The notes under the pieces: generated by a model
Database searches by the model: none
The model's input: only the letters and a program-made list of their open reading frames with translations
Told to the model about the DNA's origin: nothing
Part shown: positions 53,407 through 60,924 of the stretch, piece after piece
How the letters are laid out: each line of letters starts with the position of its first letter
Position numbering within the stretch: the stretch's first letter is position 1
DNA from: Allobosea psychrotolerans
Lineage (GTDB): Bacteria; Pseudomonadota; Alphaproteobacteria; Rhizobiales; Beijerinckiaceae
Assembly: GCF_002917105.1 (NCBI RefSeq)
Contig: NZ_PQFZ01000001.1
Span: forward strand, 578,693 to 642,692
Length of the DNA stretch: 64,000 bases
Reading direction: 5' to 3'
Translations under genes and position numbers: made by a program

Positions 53407-55884
53407 TCAGCCTTGCGGTGCCGGGCGCGCCGGCACATGCCAGATGCGCTCGGCATATTCGCGGATAGAGCGGTCGGCGCTGAACCAGCCGCAATGAGCG
53501 GTGTTGATGACGGAACTCTTCCACCAGCTTGCCTGGTCGGCCCAGAGCGCATCGACGCGGCGTTGCGCCTGACGATAGCTCTCGAAATCGTTCAACACCA
53601 TGAACCAGTCATTGGCGCGCAGACCCGCGACGAGGTCCTGATAGCGGTCGCGCTCGCGCGGCGAATAGGCGCCGCCGGCAACGGCGTCGAGCACGCCTTC
53701 GAGATGCGGGGCGGAGCGGATGACCTCCTCGGTCGGGCGCGGATCGCGCTTGGCTGCCTCGACCTCTTCTGCGGTCATGCCGAAGATGACGATATTGTCG
53801 GCGCCGACGCGCTCGCCGATCTCGATATTGGCGCCGTCGAGCGTGCCGATGGTCAGCGCGCCGTTGAGCGCGAACTTCATGTTGCCTGTGCCCGATGCCT
53901 CCATGCCGGCAGTCGAGATCTGCTCGGAGAGGTCGGCGGCGGGAATGATGATCTCGGCCGCGCTGACATTGTAGTTCGGCAGGAACACGACCTTGAGCCG
54001 GTCGCGGGTGGTGATGTCGTTGTTCACCACATTCGCGACGTCGTTGATCAGGTTGATGATCGCTTTCGCCGTGCCGTAGTTCGAGGCGGCCTTGCCGGCG
54101 AAGATCTTCACGCGCGGTGCCCAGTCACGATAGGGCTCGGAGCGGATCGCGTCATAAAGCGCGATCGTCTCCAGGATGTTGAGCAACTGGCGCTTGTATT
54201 CGTGGATGCGCTTGATCTGGACGTCGAACAGCGCCGCAGGATCGACCACGACACCGGTCTCGTGACGGATCACCTGCGCCAGCTTCAGTTTCTTCTGGCG
54301 GCGGATTTCGACCAGGCGCTCATGCAGGGCGGTCTCACCGGAATGGGCCGCGAGCTTATGGATCTGGGTGATGTCGTCGCTCACGCCCGGGCCGCAGACC
54401 TCCTGCAGCAGCTTGGTCAGGCCCGGATTGGCGCTAAGCAGCCAGCGCCGCGGCGTGATGCCGTTGGTGACGTTGGTGATGCGGTCGGGGAAGATGGCGT
54501 GAAGCGGTGCGAAGACCGTTTCCTGCATCAAGCGCGAATGCAGGGCCGAGACGCCGTTGACCGTATGCGAGCCGACGAAGGCGAGATGAGCCATCCGCAC
54601 GCGCCGGCCATGGGATTCGTCGATCAGCGAGATCGTCGAAAGCTCGACTTTGTCGCCGCCTGCCGAGCGACGCACGCCGTCGAGAAACCGCGCATTGATG
54701 CCGAAGATGATCTGCATGTGGCGCGGCAAGAGCCGCTCCATCAGAGCGACGGGCCAGGTCTCCAGGGCCTCGGGCAGAAGAGTGTGATTGGTGTAGGAGA
54801 TCGTGCCGTTGGTGATCGTCCAGGCATCCTCCCAGGCGAGGCCGTGCTCGTCGACCAGCAGGCGCATCATCTCGGCGACGGCGAGCGCCGGGTGGGTGTC
54901 GTTGAGCTGGATCGCGACCTTGTCGGGCAGGTTGTCGAGCCTGCCGAACTGGCGGTAGTGCCGGCGCACAAGGTCCTGCAGCGAGGCCGAGGTGAAGAAG
55001 AACTCCTGACGCAGGCGCAATTCCTGTCCGACCGGCGTGGAATCGTTCGGATACAGAACCTTGGAGATCGCCTCGGCGCGGTTTCGCTCGGCGACGGCCC
55101 CTACGAGGTCACCCTGGTTGAAGGCGTCGAGTTTCAGCGGGTGCATGGCGCGGGCGCGCCAGAGCCGCAACGTTGTGGCGTCGCGGCCGCGCCAGCCGAT
55201 GACCGGCGTGTCATAGGCGACGGCGAAGACCGTCTCTTCCGGCTCCCAGACGACCTCTCCCGGCTTCTCAGTCGCGGCGACCGAGCCGCCGAAGCCGATC
55301 TGATACGCGCTTTCGCGGCGTTCGAACTCCCAGGGGTTGCGGAAGGAGAGCCAGTCCTCGGGCACCTCGACCTGCTTGCCTCCATCGATCACCTGCTTGA
55401 ACAGGCCGTGGTCGTAGCGGATGCCGTAGCCGAGTGCGGGAACGCCAGTCGAGGCCATGGCCTCGAGATAGCAGGCGGCCAGACGTCCCAGGCCGCCATT
55501 GCCCAGCGCCGCGTCGGGCTCGATCGTCTCGATCGCGCCGAGATCGACACCGAGATCGGCCATGGCCTGCGCCACCGGGCCGGTGAGGCCGAGATTGTTC
55601 AGCGCGTCGGCGAGCGAACGGCCGATCAGGAATTCGAGCGAGAGATAGTAAACCCGCTTGCGCCCGGTCTGGTAGCTTTCATGGGTCGAGCGCTGCCAGA
55701 CATCGACGACATGGTCTCGCACGGCGAGGATGACCGCTGTCACCCAGTCATGCGGCTGCGCCACGGAGGGGTTCTTGCCGAGCGAATAGGTCAGCTTCCT
55801 GACGATCTCGGCCTTCAGCGTTTCGACCAGATCTTTCGATTCAGCGGCGGATGTCGGCTTTGCTTCGGCGGCTGTCTCGGTCAA
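53407..55884 (-). CDS. glgP: Glycogen phosphorylase
   Basis: Phosphorolytic release of glucose-1-phosphate from glycogen, PLP-dependent. GT35 marks: RKRVYYLSLEFLIGRSLADA (about residue 64), PDAALGNGGLGRLAACYLEA, QLNDTHPALAVAEMMRLL, and the PLP-lysine loop MEASGTGNMKFALNGALTIG (about 635). About 825 residues from a TTG at 55884 (reading LTETAAEAKPTSAAE); a GTG at 55959 would give 850. Neither start has a strong ribosome site. It is followed by the second GlgX-like gene on the same strand. Confidence 0.95.
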   Translation of the reverse strand: MTETAAEAKPTSAAESKDLVETLKAEIVRKLTYSLGKNPSVAQPHDWVTAVILAVRDHVVDVWQRSTHESYQTGRKRVYYLSLEFLIGRSLADALNNLGLTGPVAQAMADLGVDLGAIETIEPDAALGNGGLGRLAACYLEAMASTGVPALGYGIRYDHGLFKQVIDGGKQVEVPEDWLSFRNPWEFERRESAYQIGFGGSVAATEKPGEVVWEPEETVFAVAYDTPVIGWRGRDATTLRLWRARAMHPLKLDAFNQGDLVGAVAERNRAEAISKVLYPNDSTPVGQELRLRQEFFFTSASLQDLVRRHYRQFGRLDNLPDKVAIQLNDTHPALAVAEMMRLLVDEHGLAWEDAWTITNGTISYTNHTLLPEALETWPVALMERLLPRHMQIIFGINARFLDGVRRSAGGDKVELSTISLIDESHGRRVRMAHLAFVGSHTVNGVSALHSRLMQETVFAPLHAIFPDRITNVTNGITPRRWLLSANPGLTKLLQEVCGPGVSDDITQIHKLAAHSGETALHERLVEIRRQKKLKLAQVIRHETGVVVDPAALFDVQIKRIHEYKRQLLNILETIALYDAIRSEPYRDWAPRVKIFAGKAASNYGTAKAIINLINDVANVVNNDITTRDRLKVVFLPNYNVSAAEIIIPAADLSEQISTAGMEASGTGNMKFALNGALTIGTLDGANIEIGERVGADNIVIFGMTAEEVEAAKRDPRPTEEVIRSAPHLEGVLDAVAGGAYSPRERDRYQDLVAGLRANDWFMVLNDFESYRQAQRRVDALWADQASWWKSSVINTAHCGWFSADRSIREYAERIWHVPARPAPQG

Positions 55885-56043
55885 GCGTGGAACCCCGGCT
55901 GTTTCGCTGCCGCGAGTGTCGAGGCAACGCCCGATCAAGTCCAGCCGAAACCACCGCACTGCAGCATCTTTCGCGGCGGGCTCGGCCAGGCGGATGAAAG
56001 CCGGCGGCCATCCGGCTGCCCGCTTTCGCGGATGCGCGCCCGC

Positions 56044-56253
56044 TCAGTTGGTCTGGCTGCGGGGGCCCTCGCGCGCTGTCTCGCCCATGTTCTTTTCGCC
56101 CATGTTCTTCTCGCCAAAGTTCTTGGCGTTGGTCACCGCTGAATCGGCGAGGCCGACGACGCTGGTCCAGGCGCTACGCGTATAGGCGCCCTGATGCACG
56201 ACAGCGTCATAGCCGATCGCGAGCACCGCGATGATCAGAAGAAGCCGAAACAT
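56044..56253 (-). CDS. Small membrane protein with EKNMG repeats (hypothetical)
   Basis: A 69-residue protein: MFRLLLIIAVLAIGYDAVVH is a membrane segment or uncleaved signal, then a short helical part, then KNFGEKNMGEKNMGETAREG encoded by a 15-bp tandem repeat. AAGGGATAG precedes the ATG. Probably inner-membrane anchored with a polar tail. No family recognised. It lies next to glgP but separated by about 160 bases. Confidence 0.55.
   Translation of the reverse strand: MFRLLLIIAVLAIGYDAVVHQGAYTRSAWTSVVGLADSAVTNAKNFGEKNMGEKNMGETAREGPRSQTN
56081..56125. repeat. Tandem repeat, three 15-bp units, inside the small membrane ORF
   Basis: TCGCCCATGTTCTTT, TCGCCCATGTTCTTC and TCGCCAAAGTTCTTG in series. 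It keeps frame (five codons per unit) and encodes the KNFGE/KNMGE repeats. Confidence 0.85.
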
Positions 56254-56328
56254 CAACTATCCCTTCCATGTCCACCCAGTCCGATCAACGCGCCCCGGCC
56301 GGGACGGTTCCTGTCCGGGTAATCCGCG

Positions 56329-56434
56329 AGAGCAATTGAACGATCCAACTGGATCGTTCAATTGCTCTAATCTTTTGTTTTAACGCGTTTTCTTCACGCG
56401 AACCGGTTTCCACTTCGCTCGAAAACGCTCTAGC
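56329..56434. repeat. Dispersed repeat, family B, full copy with long hairpin
   Basis: Begins with a perfect 19-bp inverted repeat (56329-56347 and 56350-56368) with only two loop bases, which would form a very stable hairpin. Then the family B core TAACGCGTTTTCTTCACGCG, AACCGGTTTCCACTTCG and CTCGAAAACGCTCTAGC. Located between the small membrane ORF and the SDR gene. Confidence 0.9.
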
Positions 56435-56495
56435 CGGTTGACCCACCCGGCTTCGCGGTGTCCCCTCGCTGAGGGGATGGAAACAGGGAACCGGC

Positions 56496-57257
56496 ATGTT
56501 CGACGATCTGAGGGGCAAGCGCGTTCTGGTGACGGGTGCGTCGTCGGGCCTGGGCGCGCATTTCGTCACGCTGCTGGCGGGGCAGGGCGCCGAGGTCGTC
56601 GCGGCAGCGCGACGGCTCGACAGGTTGCGCGCACTGGCGCGGGCCTGCGACGGCCTTCCCGGCACGGTGAGGCCGCTTGCCCTGGATGTCGCTTCCGTCG
56701 CTGCGATCGAGGCCGGGCTTGCCGAGGCGAGCGCGGCGATGGGTGGGCTCGACGTGCTGATCAACAATGCCGGCGTTGCCGAGCCCGCGCGCGCGCTCGA
56801 GCTCAGCGAGGCGCAATGGGATGCGCATCTCGACGTCAATCTGAAGGGCTGCTTCTTTGCCGCGCAGGCCGCGGCGCGGATCATGGCCAGGCAGGATGGC
56901 GGTGGCGCGATCGTCAACATCGCCTCGATCCTGGGCGAGCGGGTCGCGATCTCGGTCGCGCCCTATGCGGCGGCGAAAGCCGGCCTGATCCAGCTCACCA
57001 AGGCGCTGGCGCTGGAATGGGCGCGCCACAAGGTCCGGGTGAATGCACTGGCGCCGGGTTATGTCATCACCGATCTCAACCGCGATTTCTTCGAGACCGA
57101 GCCGGGGCAGGCGCTGATCAAGCGCATCCCGATGCGCCGCGCCGCCGATCTCGGCGATCTGGACGGAGCGCTGTTGCTGCTCTGCGCCGATGCCTCGCGC
57201 TTCATGACCGGGTCGGTCATCGCCGTCGATGGCGGGCATCTGGTGAGTGGGCTGTGA
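56496..57257 (+). CDS. Short-chain dehydrogenase/reductase (SDR)
   Basis: A 253-residue NAD(P)-dependent Rossmann oxidoreductase. Cofactor motif VLVTGASSGLGAHF (about 10-23), INNAGVAEPAR, catalytic NIASILGERVAISVAPYAAAKAGL with Ser, Tyr and Lys (about 147-170), and APGYVITDLNRDF. Length typical of classical SDRs. A variant with good motif conservation, so probably active; substrate unknown (resembles 3-oxoacyl-ACP-reductase-like SDRs). Alone on the + strand, flanked by a family B repeat and a foldback element. Confidence 0.9.
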   Translation: MFDDLRGKRVLVTGASSGLGAHFVTLLAGQGAEVVAAARRLDRLRALARACDGLPGTVRPLALDVASVAAIEAGLAEASAAMGGLDVLINNAGVAEPARALELSEAQWDAHLDVNLKGCFFAAQAAARIMARQDGGGAIVNIASILGERVAISVAPYAAAKAGLIQLTKALALEWARHKVRVNALAPGYVITDLNRDFFETEPGQALIKRIPMRRAADLGDLDGALLLLCADASRFMTGSVIAVDGGHLVSGL

Positions 57258-57288
57258 GTTCGTCGCAATGGCCGTGAGGCGCGGAACC

Positions 57289-57454
57289 GCGGGGAACCCT
57301 CTCCAATCCAAGTCTGGTGTTTCCGACTTGGAACTGGTCCAGAGGCCGACAGCTCACCCCTGCCCCTCTCACTGAACTCGGACCTGCCCGAGTCAGTACT
57401 CGAAGTGTCGAAGTCAGGTAGACCCGACTTCGATGCAGGAGAAGGGTTCCCCGC
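57289..57454. repeat. Foldback element after SDR gene
   Basis: Outer arms GCGGGGAACCCTCTCC (57289-57304) and GGAGAAGGGTTCCCCGC (57438-57454) pair with one bulge. Inside, CCAAGTC and GACTTGG form a second hairpin. Lies between the convergent SDR and puuE-uraD genes; may act as a bidirectional terminator. Confidence 0.8.
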
Positions 57455-57462
57455 ACCCTCCA

Positions 57463-58884
57463 CTAAGCCGGCAGCAACTCCTTCAGCCGCAACAGCGCGA
57501 TCGTCTCGACTTGCCCCAGCGCCGTCGCAAACTCCTGTTCAGGCGAACTTTTCAGGCGCGCTTCGAAGGCGACCAGGATCTCCGTCTTCGACAACCCCTT
57601 CACGGCGATGATGAAGGGGATGCCGAAGCGGGCCTTGTAGGCCTCGTTCAATGCGGTGAAGCGGACGCGCTCGTCGCTGGTCAATCGGTCGAGCCCGGCG
57701 GAGGCCTGTTCCTGGCTCGATTCCGGCGTCAATTCACCTGCCGCGGCGAGCTTGCCGGCAAGGTCGGGATGGCCGAGCAGGAGCGCTTTCTGCTGGTCGT
57801 GCGAGCCGGCACGCATCGCCTTCGCCATCGCCGCATGCAGGCCCGCGGCGCTGTCTTCGCTCGCAGCCAGGCCGGCATCATGGGTGGCTGCTGCGACCCA
57901 GGGCGAATGCTCCCAGACCCGGCCAAAAACCTCGACGAAGAGCGCCTTGGGCAGTTTCGAGGGCACGTAATCGCCGGCAGGCGGATGATGCCTGATCCAG
58001 TGCCGAGCGATATCGAGCCTTGTCGCGACCCAGACGCGATCGTGACTCCGAACGTAGTCGAGGAAGCGCGCCAGCGCCGCGGCGCGACCGGGCCGGCCGA
58101 CGAGCCGGCAATGCAGCCCGACCGACATCATCTTGGGCGCCGTCTCGCCCTCGGCATAGAGCGTGTCGAACGAGTCCTTCAGATAGGCGAAGAACTGGTC
58201 GCCGGCATTGAAGCCCTGCGGCGTGGCGAAGCGCATGTCGTTGGCGTCGAGCGTATAGGGCACGGCGAGCTGCGGGCCGCCCGGGCCGGCGAGCCAATAG
58301 GGCAATTCGTCGGCATAGACATCGGCCGTGTAGAGGAAGCCGCCTTCCGCCATGGTGAGCGGAATCGTGTTCTGTGACGTGCGGCCCTGATAGCAGCCGA
58401 GCGGACGCTCGCCGGTGAGTTCGGTCTGGATGCGGATGGCTTCGAGAATGTCGGCGCGTTCGCGCTCGGCCGGCACATCGCGATAGTCGATCCATTTCAG
58501 GCCGTGGGTCGCGATCTCCCAATGGGCCTCTTGCATCGAGGCGACGATCTCGGGATAGCGTGCCAGCGCGCTCGCCACCGCGAAGACGGTGACCGGCATC
58601 TTCCGTTCGGTGAACATGCGCCAGAGCCGCCAATAGCCGGCGCGCGAGCCGTATTCGTAAATCGATTCCATGTTCATGTGGCGCTGGCCGGGCCATGGCG
58701 CCGCGCCGACGATCTCTGACAGGAAAGCCTCCGAGGCCGCGTCGCCATGCAGGATGTTGTTCTCGCCGCCTTCCTCGTAGTTGATCACGAACTGGACGGC
58801 GATGCGGGCCTGGCCCGGCCAATGCGGATTGGGGGCGTCGCGGCCATAGCCCTTGAGGTCGCGCGGATAGGCGGTGTCGGTCAT
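57463..58884 (-). CDS. Bifunctional allantoinase (PuuE) / OHCU decarboxylase (UraD)
   Basis: A 473-residue fusion. Residues 1-300: polysaccharide-deacetylase-fold allantoinase with FVINYEEGGENNILHGD (about 33-49), WEIATHGLKWIDYRDV and YQGRTSQNTIPL; hydrolyses allantoin. Residues about 310-473: OHCU decarboxylase with LPKALFVEVFGRVWEHSPWV, catalytic-His region LLLGHPDLAGKLA and PFIIAVKGLSKTEIL; makes S-allantoin. Both motif sets are intact. It starts 5 bases after the uraH stop on the same strand, so one transcription unit. In many bacteria these are two proteins. Confidence 0.95.
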   Translation of the reverse strand: MTDTAYPRDLKGYGRDAPNPHWPGQARIAVQFVINYEEGGENNILHGDAASEAFLSEIVGAAPWPGQRHMNMESIYEYGSRAGYWRLWRMFTERKMPVTVFAVASALARYPEIVASMQEAHWEIATHGLKWIDYRDVPAERERADILEAIRIQTELTGERPLGCYQGRTSQNTIPLTMAEGGFLYTADVYADELPYWLAGPGGPQLAVPYTLDANDMRFATPQGFNAGDQFFAYLKDSFDTLYAEGETAPKMMSVGLHCRLVGRPGRAAALARFLDYVRSHDRVWVATRLDIARHWIRHHPPAGDYVPSKLPKALFVEVFGRVWEHSPWVAAATHDAGLAASEDSAAGLHAAMAKAMRAGSHDQQKALLLGHPDLAGKLAAAGELTPESSQEQASAGLDRLTSDERVRFTALNEAYKARFGIPFIIAVKGLSKTEILVAFEARLKSSPEQEFATALGQVETIALLRLKELLPA

Positions 58885-58889
58885 GAGGG

Positions 58890-59246
58890 TCAGCTGCCGC
58901 GATAGGTGGAGTAGCTCCAGGGCGAGGCCAGGAGCGGGACGTGATAATGGCCTTGCGCGTCGGCGATGCCGAAGCGCAGTGGCACGATATCGAGGAAGGC
59001 TGGCTCGGGCAGGGCGGTGTCCAGCGCGCGGAAATAGGCGCCGATCGCGAAGCTCAGTTCATAGGTGCCGATGGTGAGCCCGTCTCCGCTCAGGAGAGGC
59101 GCATCGGTGCGGCCATCGGCATTGGTTCGGGTCTCGACGAGGCGGCGGCGCGAACCGTCCGGCAGCACGCGGTCGAGCGTGATCGTCACGCCCGGCGCCG
59201 GCCTGCCGTTGACCGTGTCCAGCACATGGGTGGAGAGGCGTCCCAT
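58890..59246 (-). CDS. uraH: 5-hydroxyisourate hydrolase
   Basis: A 118-residue transthyretin-like enzyme that hydrolyses 5-hydroxyisourate to OHCU. N-terminal [20 protein letters not shown] with catalytic His (residue 7) and the C-terminal [19 protein letters not shown] with the signature YRGS. Length is as expected (about 110-120). First gene of a two-gene unit with the PuuE-UraD fusion. Its product's substrate is made by PuuD, encoded divergently at 59517. Confidence 0.96.
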   Translation of the reverse strand: MGRLSTHVLDTVNGRPAPGVTITLDRVLPDGSRRRLVETRTNADGRTDAPLLSGDGLTIGTYELSFAIGAYFRALDTALPEPAFLDIVPLRFGIADAQGHYHVPLLASPWSYSTYRGS

Positions 59247-59311
59247 TCGTGGTGAAACCCTTTGCGGTTGCGCGCGCTCGGAACGAAGCTTGCCTTCGTG
59301 AAAAGCCAACC

Positions 59312-59437
59312 CTCGAGCCGGATGATTTCAGATCGGATCATAAAGTCCCATCTGAAATCTGAATCCGTCTCTCATCAAGGAGTTAGAGCAGGATCGCTGC
59401 GAAAAACCGGTTCCCACTTTTTCGCATCCTGCTCTAG
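59312..59437. repeat. Dispersed repeat, family A, copy 2
   Basis: 126 bp, from CTCGAGCCGG to GCTCTAG, close to the copy at 19328-19456 over its whole length. It lies in the divergent region between uraH and puuD. Confidence 0.9.
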
Positions 59438-59516
59438 TCTGGACGCATCATGAGAGTTTCACCTCGGATTCGGCCCTGTCAATTGCCGGCGCGCGCAACG
59501 CGAGGCCTGCCGGGCA

Positions 59517-60752
59517 ATGCTTGATGCCTATCTCATGGAATGGGGCGGCATGCTGCTGCGCTGGCTGCATGTGATCACGGCGATCGCCTGGATCGGCTCG
59601 TCGTTTTTCTTCATCCATCTCGACGCCAGCCTGAGGCCTGCCGCCGACATTCCGCCCGGCGAGGGGGGACGCGCCTGGCAGGTCCATGGCGGCGGCTTCT
59701 ACGAGATGCGCAAATATATGGTCGCTCCCGCCGTGATGCCGGCCGAGCTGACCTGGCATAAATGGCAGAGCTACTGGACCTGGATCTCGGGCTTCTTCCT
59801 TTTGGTCTGGGTCTATTATGCGCAGTCGGAGCTCTATCTGATCGACCCGGCGGTGATGGCATTGTCGCCGCTCGCTGCGGGTGCGATCGGTATCGCGGCG
59901 CTGGCCCTGGGCTGGCTGTTCTACGACTTCCTATGCAAGTCGCCTTTGGGCCGGAATGACGTCGTGCTGGGCCTGCTCGGCTTCGGCTATGTCGTCGCTG
60001 CGAGCTGGGCCTTCGCCAGCGTATTCTCCGGGCGTGGCGCATTGATCCATACCGGCGCGCTGATGGCGACGATCATGACCGCCAATGTCTTCTTCAACAT
60101 CATGCCGGGCCAGCGCAAGGTCATCGCGGCGCTGACGGCGGGCGAGAAACCCGATCCGAAATACGGCAAGGCCGCCAAGCAGCGCTCGACGCACAACAAC
60201 TACATCACCTTGCCGGTGCTGTTCCTGATGCTGTCCAACCATTACCCGGTGACCTACGCCAATTCGGCGGTGATACCGGTGCTGGTGGCGCTGATCATCG
60301 TCGCGGGCGCGCTGATCCGGCATTTCTACAATCTCCGCCACGCCGACCATGCGAAGTCGCCCTGGTGGTGCTGGGGCGTCGCGATCCTGGCGCTCTGGCT
60401 CGCCTTCTGGCTCGCGATGGCGTCCTCGCCGGGTGGGCGCGAGCGGCTGGGGCTTTCGCCGCCGGCGACGGCCAAGCCCGTCTTGCTGGCGGGAATGGCC
60501 TTGCCGCCGGTCGAGGTCAGCACCATCGTCAGCGGGCGCTGCGCCATGTGTCATGCGCCGGAGCCGTCCTGGCCCGGCATCCAGATCGCGCCCAAGGGTG
60601 TGCTGCTGCACGAGCCGGAATTCATCGCCACCCATGCCCGCGCCATCAAGGTGCAAGCGGTGATGACGCATGCGATGCCACCCAACAATCTCTCCGGCAT
60701 GACCCCGGATGAACGCCGGCTGCTGGCTGCCTGGCTCGGGAGTACCCGCTGA
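59517..60752 (+). CDS. puuD: Urate hydroxylase (membrane, cytochrome c-linked)
   Basis: A 411-residue PuuD-type enzyme: an N-terminal membrane domain of eight hydrophobic segments (DUF989-type, starting WLHVITAIAWIGSSFFFIHL, about 16-35) and a C-terminal cytochrome c domain with heme motif CAMCH (about 342-346) and distal Met (AMPPNNLSGM). Oxidises urate to 5-hydroxyisourate without an oxygen-dependent cofactor. The ATG has no strong ribosome site (a CGAGG lies 15 bases upstream). Divergent from uraH and the fusion, it completes the urate pathway. Confidence 0.95.
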   Translation: MLDAYLMEWGGMLLRWLHVITAIAWIGSSFFFIHLDASLRPAADIPPGEGGRAWQVHGGGFYEMRKYMVAPAVMPAELTWHKWQSYWTWISGFFLLVWVYYAQSELYLIDPAVMALSPLAAGAIGIAALALGWLFYDFLCKSPLGRNDVVLGLLGFGYVVAASWAFASVFSGRGALIHTGALMATIMTANVFFNIMPGQRKVIAALTAGEKPDPKYGKAAKQRSTHNNYITLPVLFLMLSNHYPVTYANSAVIPVLVALIIVAGALIRHFYNLRHADHAKSPWWCWGVAILALWLAFWLAMASSPGGRERLGLSPPATAKPVLLAGMALPPVEVSTIVSGRCAMCHAPEPSWPGIQIAPKGVLLHEPEFIATHARAIKVQAVMTHAMPPNNLSGMTPDERRLLAAWLGSTR

Positions 60753-60924
60753 AACGGATGATGGCGCTCACCAAGCCTTGACCTTGTCGGGCGGAAGCTG
60801 AACGCCTCGCCGATTTCATTCAGTTTCGGTTCACATCGGCCACTGCATTTTCTCCCGCACTGACAGAATGGAGGCTGGTTCCGACTCCGGGATCGTCCAG
60901 TACTGAGGGGACCGGGGGGTCCGC

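Noticed and set aside
53413..56142. 909-residue frame opposite glgP
   Set aside because: glgP has its full set of phosphorylase motifs on the other strand; this frame has none.
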